DNA of 64,000 bases from contig NZ_JAACFS010000001.1 of the NCBI RefSeq assembly GCF_029051645.1, positions 558,001 through 622,000 of the forward strand, written 5' to 3'. The notes beneath the pieces are model-generated. The model did no database searches. It saw nothing but the letters and a program-made list of their open reading frames with translations, and was not told the origin of the DNA. Shown here in pieces: positions 24,917-33,085 of this stretch; position 1 is the stretch's first letter, and each line of letters opens with the position of its first letter. The DNA comes from Bradyrhizobium sp. CSA112. Its GTDB lineage: Bacteria; Pseudomonadota; Alphaproteobacteria; Rhizobiales; Xanthobacteraceae. A program made the position numbers and the translations under genes.

Positions 24917-25903
24917 CTAGAATCCGATCTTCAGATCCTTGACAAAGCGATCAGTGAACGCCTTTTGCCATTCGGTCTTTGGATCGAGCAGGTTGGCGGT
25001 GACCAGGAAGTCATAGGTTTGCTTCCATCGCGCAGCCGTCATGATGCCGATTCCGCCGGTGGCGGCATCGCCGCCGTCGAGCGCTTTGGTCCGCTTCAGC
25101 TTGTCGATCGCGAATGCGATCTGGGCGTCGGTCATTTTCGGGTTGTCGGCTTTGATCAGGGCGTTGGCCGGTTCCGGGTTTTTGAGGTAGTCACGCCAGC
25201 CCTCGAGCGATGCCTTGACGAAGCGCGCCACCACATCGGGCTTTTCGGCGAGCATCTTCTCGGTGGTCACGATCGTCGAGCCGTAGGGCGGATAGCCACC
25301 GTCGGCGAACAGGAAGAATTTTGCCTTGACGCCCTGCTGCTGCACCTGGAACGGTTCGGACGAGAGATAGGCCTGCTGCGACACCGTGGGGTCGGCAAAG
25401 AACGGTTGCAGGTTGAAAGTGTAAGCGCGGATCTGGTCGTCGGTGTAGCCGTATTTGGCGCGCAGCCACGGCCAGAACGTGGTCCGCGACGAACCGGAGA
25501 TCAGGATCGGCTTGCCTTTCAAGGCGGCGAGTTCTGCCACATCGTCATGGGCCATGATGCCTTGCAGATCGAACTGGAACGAGGAGGCCACCGTCACCAG
25601 CGGCAGTCCCTGTTCGCGGCCCTTCAGCACCTGGATGTCGTAGCCCATCAGGAGATCCGTCTCGCCGGCCAGCAGGAGCTGCGATCCGTTCACCTGCGGC
25701 CCACCCATCTTGATGGTGACGTCGAGCCCGGCCTTCTCATAAAGCCCGGTCGCCTTGGCTTGGTAGAAGCCGCCATGTTCGGCCTGAGCGAACCAGCTGG
25801 TCAGAAATGTCACCTTGTCGGCGGCGGTCGACGGGGCGACGAAGGCAAGGCAAGCCGCGGTGACGAGCAGGGCGCGGGACACGATGGTCATGACAGCGTT
25901 CAT
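24917..25903 (-). CDS. ABC transporter substrate-binding protein, NMT1/THI5-like
   Basis: A 328-residue periplasmic binding protein. ATG at 25903 gives a Sec signal peptide of ~28 residues ending APSTAAD. The mature start KVTFLTSWFAQAEHGGFYQAKATGLY is characteristic of the NMT1/THI5-like fold that binds pyrimidine precursors, formylaminopyrimidine, aromatic acids or sulfonates. It is the first gene of the leftward five-gene transcript, and its promoter faces that of the creatininase gene across a shared 264-base region with a palindrome. The ligand is presumably the starting compound of the local pathway. Confidence 0.9.
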   Translation of the reverse strand: MNAVMTIVSRALLVTAACLAFVAPSTAADKVTFLTSWFAQAEHGGFYQAKATGLYEKAGLDVTIKMGGPQVNGSQLLLAGETDLLMGYDIQVLKGREQGLPLVTVASSFQFDLQGIMAHDDVAELAALKGKPILISGSSRTTFWPWLRAKYGYTDDQIRAYTFNLQPFFADPTVSQQAYLSSEPFQVQQQGVKAKFFLFADGGYPPYGSTIVTTEKMLAEKPDVVARFVKASLEGWRDYLKNPEPANALIKADNPKMTDAQIAFAIDKLKRTKALDGGDAATGGIGIMTAARWKQTYDFLVTANLLDPKTEWQKAFTDRFVKDLKIGF

Positions 25904-26029
25904 GGCAACCTCGGTGTGATCTCGATCGGATGGAATTCCGATGGCGGCGGAATCCCGGTGGCAGCGTTCCCGGCACTGCAAAAGATGCACGCGTCGTCTG
26001 TCATCCGGAAGCATTTTGATTCGAGGCAT

Positions 26030-26050
26030 ACGTTGCCTTTTAGGCAACGT
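26030..26050. promoter_or_regulatory. palindromic operator-like site, copy 1
   Basis: A perfect 9-bp inverted repeat, ACGTTGCCT and AGGCAACGT, with a TTT spacer. It sits between the divergent ABC binding-protein and creatininase genes. The core TTGCCT-N3-AGGCAA fits the T-N11-A dyad bound by LysR-type regulators. The same core recurs beside the LysR gene at 30699-30715. Confidence 0.7.
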
Positions 26051-26167
26051 ACAAAAACCCCGGGCCACGCCACTGCGCACCATTGTCAACGGCTCCGCGA
26101 TGCCATAGTCGGACATCATGGTCGTGCGCGCCGCAACCGCGCGGTGCGGCGTGAAAAGGAGCCGAAC

Positions 26168-26962
26168 ATGGACAAGCCGCGCCGCCGGGTCTGGTGGGAT
26201 GAATACGCCTCGCGTGAATTCGAAAGCCTCGATCCAGAGAGCACCATCACCATCCTTCCGATCGCCGCCATCGAGCAGCACGGGCCGCATCTGCCGGTTG
26301 GCGTCGACGCGGCGATCAACCGTGGCATGCTCGAGACACTGGTCGATCGTCTGCCCGATGATCTCGACATCCGGATCCTGCCGGTCCAGCAGGTCGGAAA
26401 ATCCAACGAGCATCTGCGGATGCCCGGCACCTTGACCTTGTCGGCGGCAACGCTGATCGAGGCCTGGACCGAGCTCGGATTGTCGGTCGCGCGTGCCGGC
26501 GTGCGGAAACTCGTGATCGTCAACTCGCACGGCGGCAACGACGAGGTGATGGGCATCATCGCGCGCGAACTGCGAGTGCGCGCCGACATGCTGGTGGTCA
26601 AGTCTGCCTGGTCGCGGCTCGGCAAGCCGGCCGGCCTCTACAGCGAGCGCGAGCTGAAATTCGGCATTCACGGCGGTGACGTCGAGACCTCGCTGATGCT
26701 GCATTTCCGCCCGGAGCTGGTCGACATGGCTCGCGCACAGGACTTCCGGTCCGTTGCCGAGGACGACGAAGCGGCCTTCAACCATCTCAGACCGACCGGG
26801 TTCATTGCCTATGCCTGGATCGCCGGCGACCTCAATCCCGATGGCGCGGTCGGCGAAGCGCACAAGGCCACCGCCGACAAGGGCCGTCTCACCGCCGAGC
26901 ACGCCTCGGGGGAATTCATCAAGCTCCTGTACGACGTGAAGGCGGCGAAGCTGCCGCGCTGA
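26168..26962 (+). CDS. creatininase family amidohydrolase
   Basis: A 264-residue protein of the creatininase fold, a di-metal cyclic-amide or formamide hydrolase. Motifs are LPIAAIEQHGPHLPVGVDA (metal-binding Glu, His and Asp), NSHGGN (~120) and GDVETSLML with the conserved Glu. ATG at 26168 has AAGGAG seven bases upstream. The very long frame before it is antisense to the binding protein and is not included. Known relatives act on creatinine or on formamides such as those in riboflavin biosynthesis; here an amide or lactam intermediate of the island pathway is inferred. Its stop directly abuts the stop of the convergent alpha/beta hydrolase gene. Confidence 0.9.
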   Translation: MDKPRRRVWWDEYASREFESLDPESTITILPIAAIEQHGPHLPVGVDAAINRGMLETLVDRLPDDLDIRILPVQQVGKSNEHLRMPGTLTLSAATLIEAWTELGLSVARAGVRKLVIVNSHGGNDEVMGIIARELRVRADMLVVKSAWSRLGKPAGLYSERELKFGIHGGDVETSLMLHFRPELVDMARAQDFRSVAEDDEAAFNHLRPTGFIAYAWIAGDLNPDGAVGEAHKATADKGRLTAEHASGEFIKLLYDVKAAKLPR

Positions 26963-27808
26963 TCAACCGCGCTCGAACAGCTGCCGGATCAGGGTCGTGA
27001 TCCGCCCGATCGGCGAGCCCAGCGCGAGCATGACCGAGAAGTGGTCGGCGCCGGGAATTTCCTCATAGCTCACCGGCAATCCATTGACGGCGCGGTGCGC
27101 TGCCATGTCGGCGGTCTGCTGGCGCAGCATCGGCAGTTCGGCCCCGCCGACCACCAGCGCCAGCGGCGCCGAAGGGCCTGCCGAGTGCAGCAGCGGCGAA
27201 CTGCGCCGCGACATCGCTTCGTCGAGCTTGAGCTTGACGTTGAGATAGCTGTGGCGGATCGGTTCGAGATCGAAGATGCCGCTGATCGCAATGCCTGCCT
27301 TTACACGCGGATGCGACAGCGCCATCGCCGCCAGATGTCCACCTGCCGACCAGCCGGATACGACAATACGGCTCGGGTCGCCGCCGAGCGCGGGAAGCTG
27401 ATCAACCAGGGCGTCGAGAGCCCGATGGATCTCGAAAACAATCTCGTCCATGGTCGCCTCCGGCGCCAGAGTGTAGCCGATCAGCGCGACATTGATGCCG
27501 TGAGCCATCGGTCCCTCGGCGAACCAGCTGACGGTTTCCTTCGAGCGCATCTGCCAGTAGCCGCCATGGATCAGCACCAGCGTCGGGCCGCCGTCGGCGG
27601 CTTTGAGGAAATCGGTCCGATTACGGTCGCGTGGACCGTATCTCAAGTCGAGATGCGCGGAATGCTTGTCCCGCACGGCGGAGGAGCGCTGCTCCCAGCT
27701 CGCGACAAGTTCGGCACTGCCCGGGACGGCGGCGCTGTTGTTGAGCCCGAGGTCGCGCTGCTCCTGGCTCATTGATCGCCAGTTCGTCTCGCCGAATACC
27801 GTCGCCAT
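26963..27808 (-). CDS. alpha/beta hydrolase, kynurenine formamidase-like
   Basis: The 281-residue hydrolase shows an HGGYW oxyanion motif (~85), the nucleophile elbow GWSAGG (~145) and the late catalytic His in GADHFS (~255). This arrangement resembles esterase/formamidase proteins. ATG at 27808 has AAGGA eight bases upstream and starts MATVFGE; the in-frame upstream start at 27844 is less likely. It follows the FAD oxidase by 111 bases on the same strand, so it is probably the last gene of the cupin-led transcript. An ester, lactone or formamide substrate is expected, identity unknown. Confidence 0.87.
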   Translation of the reverse strand: MATVFGETNWRSMSQEQRDLGLNNSAAVPGSAELVASWEQRSSAVRDKHSAHLDLRYGPRDRNRTDFLKAADGGPTLVLIHGGYWQMRSKETVSWFAEGPMAHGINVALIGYTLAPEATMDEIVFEIHRALDALVDQLPALGGDPSRIVVSGWSAGGHLAAMALSHPRVKAGIAISGIFDLEPIRHSYLNVKLKLDEAMSRRSSPLLHSAGPSAPLALVVGGAELPMLRQQTADMAAHRAVNGLPVSYEEIPGADHFSVMLALGSPIGRITTLIRQLFERG

Positions 27809-27919
27809 CGTGATGTCCTTGGATGCCGTTGATCGCGAATCCACCTTGCCTAAAATCGTCCTTCATAACGCTGGACCCGTCATAGCAGCTGCGATTGCAG
27901 CGAGCACTCCGGACCCCCA

Positions 27920-29329
27920 TCAGTCGGTCGACATGGGCCCGTCACGCTCCGCCACGAAGCTGCGCATCTTGCCGGGATTGAGCAGGCCGTAGGGATCGAC
28001 TTCGTGCTTGAATCCAAGCTGATCGACGTCGACGCGCTTGTAGCGGCTGCCGTCTTCGACGGTGTATACGTGCGGATTGGCGATATGGACCTCGTGCGCC
28101 TCGTGCAGGCGGATAATCTCGTTTAGCCGCTCCGCGTCGCTGTACCGCACCACGGGCAGTCCGCTGCAGGTCAACTGGCCGTTGAAACGGATGAACTCGA
28201 GATGCTGCAGCACCTCGTCCGGAAACATCGTACGCATCTCGTCAACCTTCTGCAGGAGCCGGTCATGAGGGTACAGGCATTGCAGATAGGTCACACTGCG
28301 GTCGTTCTTGAGCACCTGCAGGGTGGTATGATTCCAGGTGTATTCGTACAGCGGCACCTTGCCGGAGCCTTCGTCGTCAGTCGGCATCTCCAGGGTAATG
28401 GTGCCGCGATCGCCGAGCAGATTCTTGAAGTGTTTCAGCGAGTGCTCAGCGATCATCGCGATCAGGATACTCTTGCCCTCGGGACAACAGGATTTCAGCG
28501 CACCAAAATAGGCTGGCAGCGGCCATGTGATGGGCGACAGCAGCTTCTTGACGATGCCGTCGGAAAGCGCCGCCGCCTGGCCGAATTCGACCGCGGCCAG
28601 GAAATCGTCGAAAACGACCACCACATCGATCCATGGCCACGCCGGCGCCAGCGGCATTTCGAGCGCGGTAATGATGCCCGTGGTGCCGTAGGCACGGTTG
28701 ATCTTCTGCGCCGCGTCGTCGCGCAGTTCGATGATGCGGGGCTCTGGTTCCATGGTGACGATGCGCGCGGCGAGGATGTTGCCGGGTTCGCGCAAGCCGC
28801 CATAGGTGATCGAGCCGACGCCGCCGGATCCGCCGGCGACGAACCCGCCAATGGTCGCGGTACGCTTGGTGGAGGGATGCATCCGCAGCTCATAGCCGGA
28901 GGGCCGTGTAGCGGCGTCGATCGCATTCATTTTTGCACCGGCGCCGACGCGGATCTGTCCGGGTCTGATCCATTCGATCGTGTCAAGCGCGGTGACGTCG
29001 AGCAGCACGCCGCCGGCGAGCGGTACGGCTTGGCCATAATTACCGGTGCCACCGGCCCGCACTGTCAGTGGCACACGGTGACGTACGCAGGCCGCGACGA
29101 CGCGAACAATATCGGCCTCGTCGCGTGGCGCGACGATCAGATCGGCCGACTTGTCGTTGAGCTGATCGTTGAGGACCGGGCTGTACCAGAAGAAATCACG
29201 CGAGCGCCGGCGCACGATAGTGGGATCAGTCACGACCGGGATATCGCCGAGACTGGCGAGCAGCGATGCTAGTCTATCTGTCGATGGATGCCGGTTGGAT
29301 GAGGCGTCAAACGGCGTGAGATCGTTCAT
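27920..29329 (-). CDS. FAD-binding oxidoreductase, PCMH/VAO type
   Basis: A 469-residue flavoprotein with a PCMH-type FAD-binding domain in the first ~230 residues: PRDEADIVRVVAAC, VRAGGTGNYGQAVPLAGGVLLD, and TIGGFVAGGSGGVGSITYGGLREPGN. A substrate domain follows, ending LLNPGKM, the usual tail of the glycolate oxidase/VAO group. ATG at 29329 lies five bases after the isochorismatase-type gene stop and has GAGG in that gene end. It would dehydrogenate an alcohol, hydroxy acid or amine of the island pathway. Confidence 0.88.
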   Translation of the reverse strand: MNDLTPFDASSNRHPSTDRLASLLASLGDIPVVTDPTIVRRRSRDFFWYSPVLNDQLNDKSADLIVAPRDEADIVRVVAACVRHRVPLTVRAGGTGNYGQAVPLAGGVLLDVTALDTIEWIRPGQIRVGAGAKMNAIDAATRPSGYELRMHPSTKRTATIGGFVAGGSGGVGSITYGGLREPGNILAARIVTMEPEPRIIELRDDAAQKINRAYGTTGIITALEMPLAPAWPWIDVVVVFDDFLAAVEFGQAAALSDGIVKKLLSPITWPLPAYFGALKSCCPEGKSILIAMIAEHSLKHFKNLLGDRGTITLEMPTDDEGSGKVPLYEYTWNHTTLQVLKNDRSVTYLQCLYPHDRLLQKVDEMRTMFPDEVLQHLEFIRFNGQLTCSGLPVVRYSDAERLNEIIRLHEAHEVHIANPHVYTVEDGSRYKRVDVDQLGFKHEVDPYGLLNPGKMRSFVAERDGPMSTD

Positions 29330-29334
29330 GGCGC

Positions 29335-30150
29335 TTACCTCGGCAATCGCGGCCCGCAGCTGGCGAGGGCAGCGGTAAGGATGGAAGACTCCAGCACGAA
29401 GCCGAAGCATTGGTTTACGTTGTAGACGGTCGCAGCCATACAGTAGTCCGGTGAGGTGGTGGCTGCGCAGTCGCACAGCAGCATGCAGTCGTAGCCATGG
29501 AAGTTGGCATCCTGCAGCGTGCAGAGCACGCACTGGTCGGCATTGACCCCGGCGAACAAGAGCGTCGTGACATTGAGGTTGCGCAGGATGCTATCGAGTT
29601 CGGTGTCCTGGAATCCTGACATGCGATACTTGGCGACATGAATGTCGGTGGACTCGACGGTCAGCTCCTCGACAATCGAAGCCGACCAGCTGCCGCGTTC
29701 CAGCACTCGCGCACCGGAGCCCGGCAGCCGGTCACCGAGGCCGATGCCTGTGCCGGACCGCTTGTAGACATGCAGCAGAGCTGGGCTGAGGTTGAGTCGA
29801 TCGGGCCGGTTGCCCCAGTTGAGCCAGATCACCGGCACGTCGATACCGCGCAGCACCGGCAACAGCCGTTGCAGCGGCGCGATCGGCGCGCGTGCCGGCG
29901 TCACGTCGACACCGATGTGGCCGAGCCAGCCGTCCGGATGGCAGAAGTCGTTCTGCATGTCGATGACGATGATGGCGGTGCGCGCGAGATCGAAGGTCAC
30001 GAGCTTGGCGCCGACATCGATCGTCACCGGCTGCGGCACGATCGGCGGCCGCACAAGGTTTGCCTGGGTCGCCGAGACTGACCAGCGATTGCGCGCGCTG
30101 GCGCCGAGTGGCACGAGATCATCGACCGGTTGGAGGCGGATATTGGTCAT
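29335..30150 (-). CDS. cysteine hydrolase, isochorismatase superfamily
   Basis: The 271-residue protein has the catalytic triad of the superfamily: Asp in VIDMQNDFC (~65), Lys in VAKYRMSGF (~165) and Cys in NADQCVLCT (~208). Its longer N-terminal extension and FC after the Asp resemble ureidoacrylate, N-carbamoyl or biuret amidohydrolases more than true isochorismatase. It overlaps the cupin gene by four bases. A role cleaving an amide or carbamoyl intermediate fits the nitrogen-rich enzyme set around it. Confidence 0.88.
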   Translation of the reverse strand: MTNIRLQPVDDLVPLGASARNRWSVSATQANLVRPPIVPQPVTIDVGAKLVTFDLARTAIIVIDMQNDFCHPDGWLGHIGVDVTPARAPIAPLQRLLPVLRGIDVPVIWLNWGNRPDRLNLSPALLHVYKRSGTGIGLGDRLPGSGARVLERGSWSASIVEELTVESTDIHVAKYRMSGFQDTELDSILRNLNVTTLLFAGVNADQCVLCTLQDANFHGYDCMLLCDCAATTSPDYCMAATVYNVNQCFGFVLESSILTAALASCGPRLPR

Positions 30151-30584
30151 CGTTGACCCGCCACGTCGCGTCCCTGCAGCACAGCGATGTCATCGGCCTC
30201 GACCTCGACCGGTTCGCCGCCGCGGATCAATTCGGCAAAGCCTTCGTTCGGTGTCATCACCGTCAGGCAATACAGCTTGCCGGCTCCGGTGTTCTCGATC
30301 ACGTGTTCGGAGCCGGGATGTAGCAGCAGCGAGTCGCCCTTTCTTATCGGCAGTGTCTTGTCGTCGCAGCGCGCGACGCCTTCGCCGTGCAGCACATGGA
30401 AGAATTCGTGCGCGGCTGCATGTTCGTTGGGCGGCGTCGCGCCGCCCGGCCGGAAGATCTCGATGACGAAGATATTGTCGATCCGGTCACTCTCATGATC
30501 GAACAGCATCACGAAATAGTTGGTGTCCGTCGGCGAGATGCGGAAGGCCTTGGACTGAGCGAGGTTTTCGACGCTGAACGCCAT
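30147..30584 (-). CDS. single-domain cupin protein
   Basis: A 145-residue cupin with both conserved motifs: PPNEHAAAHEFFHVLHGEGVARC (His, His/Glu, His) and HPGSEHVIENTG. The family includes dioxygenases, isomerases and simple binding proteins, so no activity is assigned. It is the first gene of the leftward transcript divergent from the LysR gene, with the palindrome at 30699-30715 between them. Confidence 0.85.
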   Translation of the reverse strand: MAFSVENLAQSKAFRISPTDTNYFVMLFDHESDRIDNIFVIEIFRPGGATPPNEHAAAHEFFHVLHGEGVARCDDKTLPIRKGDSLLLHPGSEHVIENTGAGKLYCLTVMTPNEGFAELIRGGEPVEVEADDIAVLQGRDVAGQR

Positions 30585-30698
30585 TGAGGAGACTCCTGAT
30601 TGCGGTCGGTTCGACGGCGTGAGGCGTACGCGTGACGAGCCACGATAGATTCAGCACGCCGAAAGGCTTGCACAAAAGCGCTTTATTTCGCAAACACT

Positions 30699-30715
30699 GT
30701 TGCCTTTCAGGCAAC
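30699..30715. promoter_or_regulatory. palindromic operator-like site, copy 2
   Basis: Inverted repeat GTTGCCT-TTC-AGGCAAC between the cupin and LysR genes, about 50 bases upstream of the LysR start. The core equals that of the site at 26030-26050, while the outer bases no longer pair. This is the place expected for an autoregulatory LysR site. Confidence 0.7.
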
Positions 30716-30766
30716 GTAACAGCATCGCTTCGGAGCGAGGACTTTTTTTCAAGCAGGAGCAAGGGG

Positions 30767-31669
30767 ATGCTGCACAGCCGCCTGTTGACCTATGTGGACG
30801 AGGTGGCGCGCACCGGATCGATCCGCAAGGCTGCGAGCCATCTCAACGTCGCGGCCTCCGCCATCAGCCGCCAGATTCTTGCGCTTGAGACCGAGCTCGG
30901 CACGCCCATTTTCCAAAGGCTGCCGCGCAAGCTGATTCTGACTGCGGCGGGTGAGGTGCTGGTCGGCCATATTCGCCAGACCCTGAAGGAATTGACCCGC
31001 GCCCAGGGCAAGATCGAGGAATTGAAGGGGTTGCGCCGGGGCGAGATCACGGTGGCGATGATGAGCGGTCTCGCCTCGAACCTCGTGCCCGGCACTGTCA
31101 AGCAGTTTCGTGTCTCCAATCCCCGGGTGCGGCTCTGCCTGACGCTGCTGACCACCGGGGAGGACATTCAATCCGCGGTCGCCAGTGGCGAGGCCGACCT
31201 CGGCATCGGCTTCGATTTCACCCGCGGCAGTCATCTCAAGGTGCTGGCCCGGGCCGCCGGCAAGCTCGGCGCGGTGATGGCGCCGAGCCATCCGCTCGCC
31301 AAGCGCAACCAGATCCGGCTCGGCGACTGCGTCGACTATCCGTTGGTGATTGCCGACGGGTCGACCGTGATCAGGCCCTACCTGGATTCGGCATTTGCGA
31401 AAGCCTCGCTGGAACCGCTGCCGATCATCGAAACCAATGCCATCGAGATCATGCGCCACGCCGCCATTCTTGATAATGGCATCACCTTTCTTACGCCGTT
31501 CGACATCGAGTTCGAGCGGCGCGTCGGCCGCCTGGTCTATGTGCCGGTGCGCGAGTTGGCGCACGAGACGCAGACGCTCATGCTGATCGGCCACGAGCGC
31601 GGGACGAGCGCGATCGCCAGCGTGCTCGCGGAAATGCTGAAGGCGATGATGCGTGAAGCCGCGGCGTGA
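30767..31669 (+). CDS. LysR-family transcriptional regulator
   Basis: This 300-residue regulator has an N-terminal winged helix-turn-helix (residues ~1-60, GSIRKAASHLNVAASAISRQI) and a LysR effector-binding domain from ~90 onward. The start at 30767 follows GGAG and AAGGGG. It is transcribed away from the cupin operon, the classic arrangement in which the protein controls its divergent neighbour. It is the only regulator in the 20.8-31.7 kb island and the likely binder of the two palindromes. The inducer is unknown. Confidence 0.93.
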   Translation: MLHSRLLTYVDEVARTGSIRKAASHLNVAASAISRQILALETELGTPIFQRLPRKLILTAAGEVLVGHIRQTLKELTRAQGKIEELKGLRRGEITVAMMSGLASNLVPGTVKQFRVSNPRVRLCLTLLTTGEDIQSAVASGEADLGIGFDFTRGSHLKVLARAAGKLGAVMAPSHPLAKRNQIRLGDCVDYPLVIADGSTVIRPYLDSAFAKASLEPLPIIETNAIEIMRHAAILDNGITFLTPFDIEFERRVGRLVYVPVRELAHETQTLMLIGHERGTSAIASVLAEMLKAMMREAAA

Positions 31670-32005
31670 GCGACCAGCGCGTCACCCGCAGTCATTGCGG
31701 GGCGGGCCGCAGCCGCTTCGCGCTCAATGCGACATGAAGGCCCAACGGGTCGATCAGGCGTCTGTGTCGCGACGGTGCCGCTCCCATTTCAAGTTCGGCC
31801 AGCTGGCGTAGTTGGACGCAGCCAAAACATTGCGTTGAGGCGTGGTACTGCACGGGCAATTTGGTACTGCCACGCAGTACCGGGCAGCGTGAAAACAAAT
31901 GAAAATCGGCGCGCGATCGGATCAAGCCTTTGAAAAGAAGGGAAAATGCCTTAGCTCTGAAGCTTCAGATTGTCCGTCGAACCAAAATCGATTGGACGGA
32001 CAAAG
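31670..32005. other. intergenic region before dusA with a GGTACTGC repeat cluster
   Basis: This 336-base gap separates the LysR gene from dusA. It contains GGTACTGC at 31844-31851 and 31863-31870 and its reverse complement at 31874-31881; the last two form a perfect 8-bp hairpin or operator with a CAC spacer. No ORF with a credible ribosome site was seen. The dusA promoter is presumably here. Confidence 0.5.
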
Positions 32006-33019
32006 ATGATTAAGTGCAATGAAAACAACATGTTAGAACATCGCTTTTCCGTCGCACCCATGATGGACTGGACCGATCGGCATTGCCGCGTCTTCCACCG
32101 TCTGATGACGCGGCGGGGCCGGCTCTACACGGAGATGCTGACGACCGGCGCCATCATTCATGGCGACCGCAGGCGTTTGCTCGGCTTCGACCGGAGCGAG
32201 CATCCGGTCGCGCTGCAGCTCGGCGGGTCGGAGCCGGCCGATCTCGCGACCGCAGCCAGAATCGGCGAGGATTGCGGCTACGACGAAATCAACCTCAATG
32301 TCGGCTGTCCGTCCGACCGGGTGAAGGACGGCCGCTTCGGCGCATGCCTGATGGCGGAGCCGGCACTGGTCGCCGACGGCGTTGCCGCCATGAAGCGCGC
32401 GGTCAAGATTCCCGTCACCGTCAAATGCCGGATCGGCATCGATGATCAGGATCCGGAAACTGCGCTCGACGTGCTGGCGCGCGGCGTGATCGCAGCGGGC
32501 GCTGACGCGCTGATCGTGCACGCCCGAAAGGCCTGGCTCAACGGATTGTCGCCGAAGGAAAACCGTGACATCCCGCCGCTCGATTACGACCGGGTCTACC
32601 GGCTGAAGGCCGCGCTGCCTGAGGTGCCCGTCATCATCAATGGCGGCATCGGCAGCCTTGCGGAGGCAAAGCGGCATCTCGACCATGTCGACGGCGTGAT
32701 GTTGGGGCGGGCGGCCTATCAGGAGCCCTGGCGATTGCTCGAGGTCGACCCGGAATTGTTCGGCGAGGCGGCACCATACGCCACCATGAAGGATGTATTC
32801 GAAGCGATGCTTCCCTACATCGAAGAACAGTTGGCGCAGGGAGCAAAGCTGCATTCGATGACGCGGCACTTCGTCGGCGCGTTTCACGGCGTCCCCGGCG
32901 CGCGCGCTTTTCGCCGCCATCTGGCGGAGAAGGGCGTCAGGCCAGGGGCCGGTGTCGATGTGCTGCGTGATGCCATCGCGCTGGTCGAGGACCGCGCGGC
33001 GGAGCCGGTCGCGGCGTAA
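32006..33019 (+). CDS. dusA: tRNA-dihydrouridine synthase A
   Basis: A 337-residue flavoenzyme that reduces uridine to dihydrouridine in the tRNA D-loop. The family signature HRFSVAPMMDWTDRHCR is close to the N-terminus. The catalytic Cys is in NLNVGCPSDRVKDGRFGACLM, and FMN/phosphate-binding segments include VKCRIGIDD, HARKAWL and INGGIGS. The ATG at 32006 gives the normal family length; a TTG at 31970 and an ATG at 32030 are alternatives, none with a strong ribosome site. It stands alone between the catabolic island and the gamma-resorcylate cluster. The 5-prime end of dusA is a known integration site for mobile elements, but none is present. Confidence 0.94.
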   Translation: MIKCNENNMLEHRFSVAPMMDWTDRHCRVFHRLMTRRGRLYTEMLTTGAIIHGDRRRLLGFDRSEHPVALQLGGSEPADLATAARIGEDCGYDEINLNVGCPSDRVKDGRFGACLMAEPALVADGVAAMKRAVKIPVTVKCRIGIDDQDPETALDVLARGVIAAGADALIVHARKAWLNGLSPKENRDIPPLDYDRVYRLKAALPEVPVIINGGIGSLAEAKRHLDHVDGVMLGRAAYQEPWRLLEVDPELFGEAAPYATMKDVFEAMLPYIEEQLAQGAKLHSMTRHFVGAFHGVPGARAFRRHLAEKGVRPGAGVDVLRDAIALVEDRAAEPVAA

Positions 33020-33085
33020 AGCCTGACGTGCACGACGGCGTCGGTGATCGCGGCTTCGTCAAAGTTGCGCATGTCGATATTCTCT

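Noticed and set aside
24863..26167. Long N-terminal extension of the creatininase-family frame
   Set aside because: This part is antisense to the ABC binding protein; the ATG at 26168 has AAGGAG and the family N-terminus begins there.
31844..32060. Mobile element integrated at the dusA 5-prime end
   Set aside because: dusA is a known target, but there is no integrase, no duplicated dusA end and no change in gene content next to it.
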